Assembly: GCA_024734555.1 (NCBI GenBank)
Contig: JANPWX010000060.1
Span: forward strand, 3,447,571-3,511,570
Source of the DNA: Trochalopteron elliotii
Lineage: Eukaryota; Chordata; Aves; Passeriformes; Leiothrichidae
DNA length: 64,000 nt
Direction: 5' to 3'
The notes under the pieces were generated by a model. It was not told the DNA's origin, searched no databases, and worked only from the letters and a program-made list of their open reading frames with translations. The translations under genes were made by a program, and so were the position numbers. Positions 1 through 13,955 of this stretch are shown here, piece after piece; within the stretch, counting starts at the first letter, position 1; each line of letters starts with the position of its first letter.

Positions 1-1164
1 AAATTTTTGCATCCAACAGGGAAGAAGCATCAGAGCTTCCTTGAAATTCAGCTGTGGGACTGACTCCACCTGCACAGCGTCTGTGTGCTGGTTCAGGAGC
101 CCCACTGAACTCAGGGCTGAGCCCCAGTTCCTGCCTGCTCTTGAATTCAGGAATATATCCATGAAATCTGGATCTATCACGTGCCAGGTCCTGACAGGGC
201 AAAGACAGATCAAGCTGAGAATCCTGACCCACTGTCTGATCCTTGGAACTTCTGAGCTGCACAGTAGGATGGCTGCCTGGGATGTAAAATCACCTCTGAA
301 GGCTGCTGGCTTGGTTTACCATATTAAAAATAAATTAAATTAGCAGCTCAATAAACTCAGTTGTAAGCTGCAGTTGTTAAACAATTCTTGCCACAGGGGT
401 AGCAGCCTCAGGGAAATCCAGCCAAGCAGTGCTTCAGCACTCTTCACTGAATACTTGGCACCCAGGAAATATGGGAGGTATTCCCTTCACGAGGAATGCC
501 ATTTCTCTCTACCCACTTTACTCTGTAAGAGGGGCAGAGAAAACTGTTCCTCATTCTTTCCAAGTCTGTCAACCCCCTAAAGCTTCACCTCTGCATTTTT
601 GACTCTTGAAAATGTAGTTTCTTAATATTGGAGGAGTACTACTTATGATTTTTACTGTTTTTACATGAAAGTCATCTTTTCCCTTCAGTCACAGAGAAAG
701 GCTTCTTTCAGCTACCCAAAAGCCTTGTATTCCATCCTGTAATACATCCCTAACCTGTTAACAAACCACAAAAAAGAAGACCCAAACATACAGCCTTGAA
801 CCACAGCATTTTGGATTTTTGAATTTCCCAGCATGGGGAAATAAGCCAGTCCTTGTTCCAGTCTCAGAGGAGAAGAACAGGAGACAAAGATTTAAAAGAG
901 AGGCTGGTTCCTGTATCCTCCTGACTTTTGAAGCAAAGAGGACGTGTCCTGCTCTGCCAGGTAACCTGTGCCAGGAGGGGAGCCCTGCCTGGCACAGCTC
1001 CCTGCCTGCCCCCAGCTGGGGATGAGCTGCTTACCCCCATCTCCCTGCACAGCAAAAACAACCAACAACTCCCTCCCACTTTGCATATTCCAATCTAGCA
1101 TTTCAAACAGAGCCCTTTGCTTTTTATCCTAAAGTGGTACTTGTTAAAGGAGCTGTGACCACTC
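1..1164. other. unannotated non-coding stretch
   Basis: No gene or recognisable repeat is seen. A GC-richer patch lies at about 930-1060. It holds an 8-base inverted repeat, GTGCCAGG at 968-975 and CCTGGCAC at 988-995, around a 12-base spacer. Open frames here are under 100 codons with no supporting splice structure. Confidence 0.5.
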
Positions 1165-1345
1165 AGGCTATTTCCTCTGAGGATGATAACACTGCTGCAG
1201 AAGCTTCATTATTATGCTAATGGAGCACAGGCTGAGCAGCTTTCATAACTGCCACATTAAATCATCTACCAAGGGGAGGCCTCGAGAGCCATTTACATTG
1301 CACTGGATGCATATTAATGAAGCCAGGAGCAGCAGAATTGTTTTT
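1165..1345. promoter_or_regulatory. candidate conserved non-coding element
   Basis: This segment is free of simple sequence. It holds clustered octamer- or homeodomain-like words: ATGCTAAT near 1215 and ATGCATATTAATG near 1308. Such clusters are common in developmental enhancers. A consensus-like splice donor, CAG/GTAAGA, follows at 1360/1361, so the segment could also be the end of a non-coding exon. No alignment was possible, so the call rests on word content alone. Confidence 0.22.
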
Positions 1346-4300
1346 GAAGCAAATAGTCAGGTAAGATAAAAAAAAAAAGAAAAGACATTATATTGAATAT
1401 TGGAAATACTGAAGATGGGTAAACTTCACAAAGGCTCAGTGTTGAGGCTCATTTCTGCTGTCTGTAATTAGGAGTGAGGACCAGTACCAAGCAGAAACCT
1501 GCAGCAGCAGGGCTGTGATGGGGGACTCTGTGACAGACTGCAATGGCTCCACAGTGTCCCTGCTGTACAGCACAGCCTTACTCACACAAACACACAGCAG
1601 AGCACTTCTTTCCTCCTCCTGTCCTCCTCATGCCCTGGCTCCCTCCCTCTTGCCCCAGGACACCCACTCATGCTGCACCTAAAGCAGATAATGCTACCAC
1701 AGAATGAGATAAATATCTAACAACGGGCCTTCAGAGCAATTCAGACACATCCATCAAGACCAAGGACATAAAAGCAAACAAGTGACATTTCCAGTGATCT
1801 TGGGCTGACAGCTGAATATAGATACAGTTTTCCCAAAAGATGAACCACGGGGAAGTCACCACAGATGGAGAGGGATGATACAGACAGGTTAGGTGGAAGA
1901 AAGAGCAGGAGTGATAATCACAGCAGCTCACCTGCCCAGACAGTGTCACGCTGCTTTATTTCACATTTGCTCTAGAAAATGTCTATTGTCAAGAGGGAGT
2001 TTAAGGGCAGAGCAGTGTCATTATTGACAGGAACTGGGAGCTTTTCCCACTCACATGAGAAAATTGCATAAAGGAGAGAGTTCTATGGAAAATGAGGATG
2101 ATGTTGGCATTGTTAATGAAGCAAAGTCAGGGCCTTTTTATCAGATCACAGGTTTGTTTAGACAGATAGGCATATTTTTAAATGATTTATAGGTGAATAT
2201 TAGTGCACTGTGGAAAGGAAACATACTTTAGAAATCTGGCATCCCAGGAAATGTTTTATTTTGTGATTCAAGCCATGCACTCTCTTCCATCACCATGTTC
2301 TGTAATATCAACAATCCACTTCCCTATCTTGCTCCTGCTACTCCCCTCCCAGGACATCTACCCTCCAGACCCAAACAATGCTTGACAGCAATCCTTCACG
2401 TCCTCAGGATTCTTCTAGCACCTTCTAGTGCTCTCTCCTTCCCCACACCTCCTGACTTTAAAGGGATCTGATAAGAGAAACCCAGTGTTTACAAAAGCAA
2501 TAATTCACCTGGAGCCAGTGAAGAGTGACTTTGCTTTGTGGTTGAGAAGCATTTATCCACAATCTCATTTGAAACCCAAGAACATATCACCATTAAAATA
2601 TGTAATTTCATTATGAATGAAGAGACTTTTTGCACACAATCACTGCAAATGCCATGGGGAATCTTGCACATTGCACGAGTACCAAAGTTTGGCAAAAAGT
2701 CAGTCACACAACCTTCTAAGTAAGCCTTTACCTGCTATAAAAAGACCAGAACTAGAATCAGGAATGTTTGCTGTAGCTTTCTCCATCTTATGAGAAAAGA
2801 ATGACTGGGGATGGTGTGGGCCTTCAGAATAATGACCCCAGCCAAAGGGAAAAGCTCTGTACCAACCTAGAACAGTGCTGAAGGAAGGCAGGCACTGCTG
2901 CAAGATGGCTTAGCCCATCTTCCTCAGCGTAAAGAAATTATTCTCCACTTCAGCCTTTAACTGACTTTTGAAGCTCCACAAATTGACTTTTGAAGCAAGT
3001 CCCAAGTCGTGTTTTCCAGTCATTTAAAAATGTTTCCTGCCCCATTGATTTTTTTTTGACAACACCCCACTAAAATCTAATGTTCATGTTCTCATGATAA
3101 CTGCCCTTCCTACCGAAAGCAGCAAATTTTGTTTGCCATTTTTGAGACTTTTCTTCAAATACTGCCTTTTCTATCTCAGTCGTATTGCCAGAAGTAAAGG
3201 GTACCATATCATCAGATAAGCTGGCATATATAAAAGTTATAATGCCCACCATTCATGTCTCCTCATATATTCCAAAATACCCAGCTTTAGAGACAATCTA
3301 GTGTATACCGTCCTTGAAAGGGAAAGAAAATATTTATGAGTGTCTTGCAACTCAACAAGTAATATTAATCTGATAATAGATAAATGACAGAACAACATAA
3401 CACAATTATATAAATACTCCCATAAAAAGAAAATATAATGGATATATATAAAAATAGATTTTTGTACTTCTAAAATATACCAGCAAAACAAGAAATGTTT
3501 TGAGTCACTGCCAAAGAGCTTAGTTTAGCAAGTAGATAAAATATGTAACATTTTCAGTACCTAATCACAAATCAAGTACACTGTTTGATTTGCTTCTTGC
3601 ACACCTTAAGCCCATTTTTCCCAATTAGCTGTTGAGCTTCAAAAGCTTTGGGATACAGACTGATTCCCTGTATATGTTTATGTAGCATCTCTCAACAGCA
3701 CCACAGGGCTCACTCCTCAATGAGGCCTTTGCACAGGGCTATGCTGCCATTATTGCTGCTGTTAAAGACCATTTGGGTGATGTGCATGGAGCCAGGTAAG
3801 AAGCACAGGACAGCAGTGGATTCTTGCATACCTTGCATGTATTATGAGTGATCATTCCACTCTAGGTTAATTTACTTTCATTATCTAAGTAAGGCAAGTA
3901 TGTGTTAGAAATGTGTTTGTTTGGAAGTTCCACAAAGAGGGCTGGTTTGTGTTGCAAGCAAATTAATGAAACTTAACCTTTTAAATATGAACAGATGGAA
4001 GAAACAGAAATTCCATTAGCTAATAAGATAAAATGTGTACTCAACAAGGTAAAGTTCATAGCCAAGAATCTAGTCTTGTACACACACAGAGATCAGGAGA
4101 TATATGAGGGCTCTGCATGGTTTTGATTTGTACCAAAGCCCCACAAGTCTTCATTCCTAATCTCTGAAAGCCTGACATTAAATTAAACTTATATATGTGG
4201 TTTTGCTGAGGACAGGATGAGGATGGAACTACTCTATGTATTTGCTAAATATTATCAACAGAGGCGACATTTTCCACTGCTGATACCCACAGATTCCACT

Positions 4301-4440
4301 TCATTGCTTCTCTATGACTCACAAGCTCTTAAACCACTGTCTGTCTATTCCATTTTAAGCACTATTTTATCCAAACCATTTAATGCCAGTTAGGTCCCTG
4401 TAATGTGCTGGTTTTGCCCTGCTTCATTCCAATGTCTACT
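1346..4440. other. unannotated non-coding stretch
   Basis: AT-rich unique-looking DNA. An 11-base A run lies at 1368-1378, a pyrimidine-rich patch at about 1610-1660, and a short TATA-rich patch near 3440. I see no gene, RNA gene or named repeat. Confidence 0.5.
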
Positions 4441-7374
4441 TTAGAAATGGTTTATTCTCTTTAACTTCCCCAGGGCTGTTCTGCATCCTATTACTGTGTA
4501 CTCCTGAAGGGATTTTTCTAGAAGGCTCTGAAAGATTTCAGTGCTGCCACTGCAGAGTTGCTCTGTCAAGTACCCTGGGCCCTGGGGCTGACTGATAGCT
4601 GGAATGTCATTAGGGGGTATCAGGAAGGCTTCAATCTGCCATCCAGGGATGGAAGGGATGCAGCAGTGCATCGGATGTGCCTGTGGGGCCAGCACTGGCC
4701 CATCAAACTGGGCACTGAATTGCAAGACAGCATCTGACTCTGCAGGTAAGGCTGGGTTCTGCTTTTCCTCCATGAGACTACACAAAATCAGAAAGGTCAA
4801 AATGTTCTCAGGAAGCAGCTTCTGATTCTCAGAGAGATTCATCACTCAGTGGTTCAGAAAATTTAAAAAAAGAACTCTTGAACTCTTTCCTTCATTTTAG
4901 AATAGCTGCCTAATCTTTCCTAAAGTGTAGATGACAATTTTGGAGCTCCAACCTCCACAAGAGTTCCTGTTTTGGAAATCAGCCATCCTTACTTCTCTCT
5001 GGCAGGCAATGGCAGGGAAGAAAGGATAAACCTCTTCCAGGCTGGGGACACCAGCCACCAGAAGGCACCAGTGACACCAGATAGAGACCCTTCAGAGCTG
5101 AAAATCTGCAAGCTGCTCTCCTCTGACAGCCTGCTAGGAATGCCACAGGCAGGCAGACAGCCCAAGAGAGGGAATTTGCTCCCCTCCTTTCTTTCTTATC
5201 ATCTGTAGCTCAAAGCCATCAACTAGACGTGTTGAGAGAAATATATAGCCTGTGTTTGTCTTAAAATACAACACTTCTCATGGCCCTACAGTTTATTACT
5301 TCCAGTCAGAACATTTTTTAAAATGATGTTGTTTAAATTGCATATGTTTCCATGTATTGAGACTTAATCATCAAATCATCTAGCACCTAGGCTGTCATAT
5401 AGAAGCTGAGGTAACACATTTACAATGTTCAAAGAAAAATCTGTTTCTCAATGGACAGAGAAAACACACACCCAGGTTAGAGGAATATGCACACATCTAA
5501 CACTTCCCAGTTTTGAAGAGAGAGTTAATTCTTTGCAGGGACAGCTTAATACAATAGACCTGGAGTGCACAGACCTGGACCTCTGCCAGCACCTGTCTGT
5601 TCAGGAATTTCATCCACTTTAATAAGCTGCTGCTCTCTGGATCTCAATTAACCAGACAAGCTGGTGCAATTGTAGAGAACTCAAAAACAAGAGAGAGAAG
5701 GTTTCACAGATTCTCCATCTTTAGGCCTTCTGTAAGCATGACACATACAAATAGAACCCAATATTGTAGGTGACATCCTTAAAATTATGAATTACTGCGA
5801 GGCAATGAGAAACTAGTAGAGAAACATCAGCATGAGGCCCCAGAACAAATGTTATTTTTCATGGCTTACTTCAATCATTGTCATCAGAAGTCGGCTTCTC
5901 CACCAAGCCCCTCATTGATCCCACAGCTCGAGCAGAGCCCGGGATCTGCCAGGCCTGGAAGCTGCTCCAGGAATTAACCCCAGCTCCAAGCAGACAGAAG
6001 GGTTCACCAGCAGGAACCTAATTACAGGATGGAAGACCACATTTACACAATGACAATATAACCACCAGAACAGAGATACATCAAAATGCCTGAGCAGCAC
6101 GTTAAATCATGAGAGCTTCATGTTTGCATTGTAAGAGTCTCACAGGATTTAAAAGGAATGGAACCAATAGACTCCTAAAGAAATTACAGTAAAAATCCCA
6201 CAATGTTTTCTAGGCAATTGTATTCATCCCACATATTAGCCAACCTTAATAAAGAAATCCAAAGCAGGGAAAAAACTTTACAGTAAATTACTTTTGCTTA
6301 TAAGTGCAACCCAGAGATTCCTACTAAATGCCATTTGACTACTCACATGAACTTTTATTTTTTAATCATGGCATAAAATGCTGCTACTCTGCCCCATAAA
6401 ACAGCCTGGCTTTTACTACAGTCATTATCTGTCTGGTCTGTTGGGACTGGATGCTTTTAGGATGGGATGTTCAGTGGAGTTTTATCCATAGACAACCACA
6501 AACCATAAAAGACAGCTGAAAGCAGGAAGCACTGCCAATGGGTAAGGCAGGCAAATAAGCATCAAGACTAAACGGGAATGTAACCAGAAAATCACCCAAA
6601 GAAAGAGGGCAAGACAAAATATCTGCAGATTTTATACCTCAGTATGTTGCCATTCAATAGGTCTATTCATAGCCCAAATTTTAATTCTCTTCTGTGATGC
6701 CTAATACAAACTGGGTATTGAAAAGGCAACAGACATCCATGACAGTACTTGAAACACAATTTTGTAATTTACACAACAATACAAACTATTTTTCAGCAAC
6801 TAGTCCACTTCAGATCTTAGCTCAGAATTTACATTTATATCCTAAGGAGATGAATATGAAAATTCAGTCTGAGGAAGGAATTGAGCATTAAAATTTCAAG
6901 TCAACACAAATAAAAGTTAACATTAGTTTTTAAGTAACCGACTGTGTCCCTTGTGATGGAAACCAGGGGCAAACATCTTTGCAGGCAGTGCTGACCCCCA
7001 CCCTCAGATTAGTACATGTTTTAAGATTCTAAAAAGACAGGGAGCAGAAGCCCATAAATAGAGGTGAACTTCTGTAAATAAGAGTGGTATATTAATTCTC
7101 TCTTATGGATTTATCACTATTCTTAATATAAACAACCTGGTTTTTCTTCAGCGCTTTTTTCCCCTCTCTTTCCAAGTGTTAGAGATGCAGCAATACATGC
7201 CTCCTGCCAATGGAATAGCTCTCAGATAGACAGAAAAATCACAAGTTCCAATTATCTGTTTTTGGTTGATCTTTGAACTGTTTTCCATTAAATATATCTC
7301 TGTCAAAATTAACACACCACAGCCATGCAATTCCCACCCTCATCCCATCATATCAGATTATCACACTCACTGAC
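4441..7374. other. unannotated stretch with one 134-codon open frame
   Basis: The minus strand is open for 134 codons at 4441-4845. The protein resembles nothing I know, and a frame this long is expected about once or twice by chance in the window. On the plus strand, within the same segment, TGCAG/GTAAGG at about 4742-4751 is a strong donor consensus. A GC-richer patch lies at about 5890-6020. Nothing else is supported. Confidence 0.4.
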
Positions 7375-7815
7375 ATGACATAACCTGATTCACATTGCAG
7401 ATCTTCACTGGTAGCCTGAGGCCAGGGCAAAATAAATTGCATCAGTGTTATCTGTGGGATCAATTGATTGCAGGGTCTAATATGACTAAAGTCCAGGAGA
7501 ATTTGTGAATGCTCCAGACACAGGGCAATTCTTTGAAATCAATGATTGCCAGAAAGGCTTGATAACTGGGGGCTTTAGGCTATTAATGCCAGCTGGTCAT
7601 TAAGTCCACACAAATTGTTATAGCTTTTATAACCTTTTCTTATCTAGAGAAAACAATTAAACATTTTAATTACATTATACGGATGACAGAAGATAATTGG
7701 AGTTATCAGGAAATTATGTAGTCCTGTTAATGTGAGTTACTATGTCATTTCCATTGCTTACAAATGTACTTGCCATCTAGATAAAGTAAAACCAGCTTTC
7801 AATTAGGTCCATATT
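7375..7815. promoter_or_regulatory. candidate conserved non-coding element
   Basis: About 440 bases of complex, repeat-free sequence carry many homeodomain-like words: GATCAATTGATTG near 7459, TCAATGATTG near 7539, TATTAATG near 7580 and TTTAATTACATTA near 7663. Several GATAA or TTATC words are also present (TTATCTAGAGA near 7638, TTATCAGG near 7703). This density resembles vertebrate developmental enhancers. AT-rich DNA can also give such words by chance, so conservation evidence is needed. Confidence 0.28.
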
Positions 7816-8796
7816 CAAACCACAAGGATGGAAGAACACAAAATAAGTAACCCAAAGCTGAATGGATTATCATATTAAGCTGGTATTGTATAATCTTTAT
7901 ATCTTGATTCCAGGACAATAGTTCAGTGATGGAGACGGAGTTGTAAAGTACAGTTGTCACCTTTGCAATAAATTACTTTTCATAGGTACTCTTATTTTAA
8001 AATTGCAAAGTACATAGAATACAAAATTTCTATATTTATATAGCTTCTGTGAACTATCCTGCACCTTTTACTTAAAAAGAATTAGTGCCATCAATAGAGG
8101 ACAACCTGCCAAAAGTTCCTCCTTGAATTACCTCATAGTGTCTTTGCCCCTTTAGATCTGTTCTGGGTATGTGGGTCTTCCAAAGCTCCTAATTCCATAA
8201 TACTAGGTTTGCCCCAGGGTTCAGTACATCAGCTCTTCACTGGGATTGGGCTGTTATAGTGAGATTTGCAAAAGGCTACAGCTATGTCCAAGTGTGGAGC
8301 TTTCACACCATGGCTTCAGCCTTTATAAATATAAAGTGTAGGAATGTACCCCTTAATTTTTTGCTGCCAATCTTTTCTTGCATAAATTGCTAGGGCTGAA
8401 CAGCAGGCACAACAGCAGTTGCTTTAGTTCCCAGGGAATTCCTGGTCAAGATGTGCCAGCGTGTTGGAGTTTGAAGATTTACTGTTTTGCACTTAAGGGA
8501 AACATATAAGAAAATATTTACACATGCTCATTAAGGCTAAATTGTGTCCTTATCCTGTGCAGGTACCATGGGAATTAAGAAAATTCTATAATGAGAATGG
8601 ATGTAAGGCTGTCACACTCATGCAGGAGTAGTCACTTGGACAAGGGAAGGATGAAGAGCTAAACTACACATACCGTAAAAGGGCAAAGTTTAGTAAAAAG
8701 TGAAATATGAATCACCTTTATTATGGACAGAGTCATACTGGGATGTATAAACAGGAATATATTCTGAAAATTTTATGTCAACTAGTCTTTTCTCCC
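7816..8796. other. unannotated non-coding stretch
   Basis: AT-rich DNA with no recognisable gene, repeat or RNA. All open frames in this stretch are short. Confidence 0.5.
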
Positions 8797-8935
8797 TTCC
8801 AGCCCTAGTGAGGCTGCAACTGTAGTACTGTGCCCAGATTTTGCTCTTATACTTGAAGCAGGCTGCAGAACAGAGGCAGCACAGGATTAAAAATGCAACA
8901 ACATCTATGTTCCACCATGTCTAGATGATTCACAG
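8797..8935 (+). mobile_element. CR1 LINE fragment (internal 3' region)
   Basis: The words AGCCCTAGTGAGGCTGCAAC, then GTAGTACTGTGCCCAG, closely follow the CR1 passage that usually reads 'ccctggtgaggccgcacctggagtactgtgtccag'. The match is clear at 8797-8850. It fades afterwards, with a weaker resemblance to 'ccaccaagatgat' near 8915. The piece is an old, diverged, truncated copy in sense orientation and lacks the 3' tip. It has no coding capacity. Confidence 0.65.
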
Positions 8936-11900
8936 GGAAAGACCAGCCTGCAAAAGATTTATGCAGAGAACAGAATTCCAATTATCATTTACAGAACATA
9001 TGAGTTTGCCATGTCTACAGCAGGAAAAGCTGCAGTGGAGAAGCCTCAGGTTGAACAGAACCACAGGAACAGATCACACAGGAGCCTCACAGAGACTGTG
9101 AGGAATGGCAGGCACAGCTGACCCTGCTGTGAAAACAGGTACAGTCACATGGGACTCACCCACATGATTTAATATGGCATTTTTCTAACAGACTCTTCAC
9201 TGTCTTGCCGGGAACTGAAAGCCTACATGGTGATGTTCCTCAAGGAAGGAAATGAAGGAAAAATCTGCATAGCTGTGTAATGGAGGCTAAAAGTCAGAAT
9301 GGGCCAAGAGCTGCAGCTCCATCCTAGCCAGCACACCACAGCTTGAATCACGGCCACTCCTAATTTATCAAGACTTTTACTGCACTAAACAAAAAAATCA
9401 GGTCCCCTAGTTGGGGACTTGGCCTTCTCACAGGCTTTGTATATACACAGAAATGGATCTGTAATACACAATTTGGGGTTATTTAGACATCCTGAAAAGA
9501 AGAAAAGACACTACTTTGAATTTGCATAAATTGGAAGAGCCAGGAGATTCTGAATCTGATTCAAGTTTGTGAGGTCAGGTCTTGCAAGCAAAAAAGGCTT
9601 TGTGAGTCTCTGCTTGCAGATCACACATATGAGGTTGCACATTTCAAGACATAAATAATGGCATATAAACCTTGCAAAAGAAAACTTGGCACTCCAAGAA
9701 TTCTGTGATGGTGGTGGATTCAAACTAAATCTATAAGTTTTCACTTGCAGGTGTTTTCATTGTAACCAGTTTATTTTAGTATAGTTTAGATTCTTAATCC
9801 AAATGTGTTCGAAGTCTACACATTGCCTACCCACACAGAGGAATTATTTGGTTTGTCTCAGGGACAGCACTACTGAAGATGATTCAGGCTCCCTGACACA
9901 GAAACACAAAGTTTTTCTATTTTTCTATATTATCCAGTCATTTATTCCATCTTTTCCAAAGTTTGGCATTTTACACAGACCACACACTTAAGTTTGTTTC
10001 CATTGACTTTCTTGACATTTGTACACACATAAAACCAGCCAGAATTAGACTCAAAGGGCTCCATCTATTTTCCTAGAGAACTCAGCAGTCTGTCCCTAAA
10101 TGTAACAGATCTATCTATGACAGCAGCATAAATTCAACTGTCCTGATATCCCAAATTTCTTCCTATCAGAAAGGCACACATGCAGCCAGTTGCATTATTA
10201 CATGCCAAAAAAATCCAGTTATTCTTTGGGATGGAGTTCACAGAAGAACCATAATCCCTGAAGTGACACTCTGCTCAAAGAAGAGCTAGGAAAACCAAGG
10301 AAGTTTGGTTACATCTACACACAGAGTCTCAGATGGTTGCTTGCAAAAATAGGAAGCTGTTCATAAGGCAGATGCTAACTAAATCATAGCAAAGCTGCTC
10401 CTGTAGAAAAAAAATCTCATGTCTGTGTCAGAGTTCTACATTTACCTTAATATGCCAGCCTCAGCCTACTCACAGCAAGCCTGTGTGTCCAGCATAATTT
10501 GACCATGATCATTTACTCACTTGCCTTTTCAGCTCTTTTCCCCCAGGCTGTATCATCTGTAAAAGTTCTCCAGTGTTTTTTCACAAGGTCTCTGTGCATA
10601 TCTGGCCTTGGGGAGAAATCCACCATATTAAACAACTGCAAATAGTTCTCCTGATCTACATGACAAGCTATACTGGATAAAATGGTGCTGTAAGAGAAGA
10701 ATTATTTGAATGTGAAAGGGATTATAGCTCACATGGGAAAGCAGGAAAGAAGACAATGGCCACAGCATCACTGATGATATTGAGAAAGTGGAAAATATTA
10801 TAATTATCTCCTTATCATGACTCTTTTCTAAAATGAGCCATTAAGAATATCTGATACAGACACCTAAGCAGAAAAGAAAATATTGAGTTTTCTCTCTTTT
10901 TTTTTAATCTTTTTGTGTCCACATTCTGTTTTGGGAGGGAAATTACATGTGGCCTCACATAACAATCCAGCTTTACTAAGAATGAGATTTTCAAGAAGAC
11001 TCAATGCACTTCCATCATGCCAGACCCAGTTTAAGTTCTGCTTAATTCAATGAAGAAACCCAGAACACATTTGCTGAATATTTTATGAAGCTGCCTGTGC
11101 TGCATGCTGGAAGGCCAAGTTCAATGTGCACCAAGTGCCCATAGAAGTGCAGGCCAAGAATTGTGTCTCGATCTTAGGTTTTTTTCCACTCACAAGGAGA
11201 AACATCCTGTATTCATTCATCTGCAGAGAGAACTGCTTAAATATATGGTGACAAATCTTTCATGAAGATGAAGATGAAACAGGGCTATCAGTAGAGCAGC
11301 TATGATGATGACAAAAATCAAATCAGCAGTTTTTGCTACTTTAAAAACTATTGAAAATACCAGCTTTCAGAGTGGTATTTTTCATTTTTGGTTTTATGAT
11401 GCATCTAAGGGAAATATGTGCTTCATAGGAATTCATGGTTATTACACCACTGCCGTAACACTTTAGTGTGTGTCAGCATTTTCATGGTGAACTTTGGAGT
11501 ACTGGGTCTGTAACCTGCCCATAAAAATCTGCCCAAAGCAGGAACCTGACATAAAAACTAACATAGGTGCATTATTCTAAGCTGGGTGGGATAAAACATT
11601 TTAACCTTAGATAAATTAAAAATTACTGATTAATGATTAGATTAAAGATAACTGGATTTGGTCACTCTCTTAAATCAGATTGAATACGTAACCCAGGGTG
11701 CTAAATCAACCATTTATAGTATCATCCTAACCTTCTAATACTGAGATGTTTTCAGACCTCCTTATTATATAAACAGAGTGTCTCAATTGTTTAAGAAAGG
11801 TGGTTTTGGAGTTCTCTATCTTCCTCGGTTGCCTCTTAAGTATATGTCCAGGACATACACTTTTCATGCAGAGACATTACTGTTTCCACATTTTAAATGG

Positions 11901-13310
11901 GACTTCCAGCTCAGAAACATGCCAAAGGTCAGGAATGTGTCAGAGTGAAAAATCACCCTTCTACCCTAAACCCTTAGCCTTCACACCAATCAAAAGAAAA
12001 GCAGCAACATTCTGATCTCTTCATCAGAGAGAATTTGCACCGAGATCTTTTTTTCCCTTAAGATCTCTCAGTCCTAAGTCTCTCATAATAGCAACTATCA
12101 TTTCTATAACAACTGGACTAGAAGTCAACTCATAAAAAGTATTCTGAGATTATTCCTACCTCATCATGCATATCCTTTCAGCAACAAAATCACAAACCAT
12201 ATATGGAGATTATTCTAAGCCCACATCTTTTGGATGACTATGAGCACCACTGATTGTGCTGTGAACCTAGACTGAACGTTGATATGTGCTGAATATATTT
12301 ATGTTTTTGTCTGGGAGGGACTGTGTATCTTAATGATGATAAAAGCAGTTAGAAAAACAGCTTGCCTCCTCATTCCACAGTTTATAGCTTTGAAAGGAAA
12401 AATATGATATCCTGTGCAATTTGCAAAGCACACAATTGAAATTTGAAAAAGAATAAGATTATTCTATCAATGAAGAGCTGCAAGCACAATGCTGGATAAC
12501 TGAGACTGGAAGGAAAAGGAAAAACAACACCACAAAAAGCTGTTTCATTAATATCAATAAAAGTAGAAAGTCTTTGAAATCTAACAAGCCTCAATCTTGA
12601 AGGCAAGTCCCACATTAAAAGAGGGCTGTGGAGTCATTTTATGGGGCCAGATCAAGGTTATTTTTAAAAGTCAAATGTGTGCAGTCCATGCTGTGGTACT
12701 GGTTTGATACTGGCCATTTTGATAATGCAAAAGAGAAAGCTTTAACAATAACATACCACTGAGAACAATAATGTTGCTATAGAATGCTTTAGAATATGTA
12801 ATAACATATAAAATACACTAATGTATATTGTTTTTAAAAAATCTAAGCAAAGTATATTATTTGGGATCTAAGTGGGTCATTCCTTAGAGCTGCAGTCTCC
12901 AGGATAACAACTTAAACATTTGGCTCCCCTTCATGCCTTGACAGCAGTTCTTATTTGTTTGCTTTATGTATTAAAACATCACTTCAGTACAATGAAATAC
13001 CACATCACATTCAGTATCTACAGTACAGAAATTAAAACATCCTTACTTCTAATCATCTTATAAAGTGGAAAAGTCTCCTAATTTCCTTTATCTTTCAAAC
13101 GTCAGAAATTTCATATTTTAAATTAGAGTAGGCAATGGGTATTAACAGTCTGACAGAGAGAAACATGAAGATCCCTCCCCAAACACACATTCTGCATTTA
13201 TATATTAGTTTCTAACATTACAGGAAAATTACTACACAGTGTGCTATAACAAAGAAACATATTTTATATACAACAATTATAAACTCAGATTCTGTTCGCC
13301 TTGATTCATC
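8936..13310. other. unannotated non-coding stretch
   Basis: About 4.4 kb of AT-rich DNA with no convincing gene. A homeodomain-word cluster (ATTACTGATTAATGATTAG near 11621) is visible. A T-rich tract lies near 10897-10906. Open frames reach only 77 codons and lack splice support. Confidence 0.45.
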
Positions 13311-13395
13311 ATTTAAGCAGGATGAGAAATTGAGGCTTAATTGGAAAGGGACATCATGGGACAAGACACAGAGAGTCCCAGTCAGACCCTGAGAA
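13311..13395 (+). mobile_element. possible MIR-type SINE relic
   Basis: The order GATGAGAAATTGAGGCTTAA, GGACATCATGGGACAAGACAC and GAGAGTCCCAGTCAGACCC resembles the MIR passage 'gatgaggaaattgaggcttagagaggttaagtgacttgcccaagatcacacag...'. The resemblance is partial. The tRNA-like head and the 3' tail are not seen. Confidence 0.35.
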
Positions 13396-13955
13396 CAGCT
13401 GATTCATACATTTATTTTCCCACTAGAAGGGGGTGTTTCTGGATCATTTATCATGTGAAAGGCTCACGACACTGTAGTTGAAAAGAGCCAAATTAATCAG
13501 TGTACTGACACCTCTTTCTAACAAGATTTCTACTCACTTAAGTAAGTTCATTTCCTGGTATTAAAACCTAATTTTAGTTTGAAGCTAAACCTCAGACTTC
13601 TGTGATAGGCCACTGTAGAACAACCCATCAGTACTGTATTTCCAGCCCATGAATTTGAAACAAATTTCCAGAAGGAAGTGCTCTGTGGTTCAGAGACAGC
13701 CCCTGGAGAAGGAAAGGGAGGGATTTCACACCATTAGCATAGGACACCTTTACAGGAACATTCTGCACCTTTGGAAAACATTCAGATCCCATTGTCCTGT
13801 ATGCCTCAGAACCTACATGTAAAAAGTAAGGGGTGCCTATATGCAGATATATTTATCATTAAATTATTTCTACACATTAAAGAATTGTTACACTTTCTCT
13901 TTTTAGTCTTACTTTGTATATTTTTATTTGTTTTCTGAAAAACTAATGCTCATTT
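13396..13955. other. unannotated non-coding stretch
   Basis: AT-rich DNA without a recognisable gene or repeat. It leads into the inverted repeat that follows. Confidence 0.5.

Noticed and set aside
4441..4845. 134-codon minus-strand open frame
   Set aside because: One to two frames this long are expected by chance here, no family resemblance was seen, and no compatible splice sites occur on that strand.
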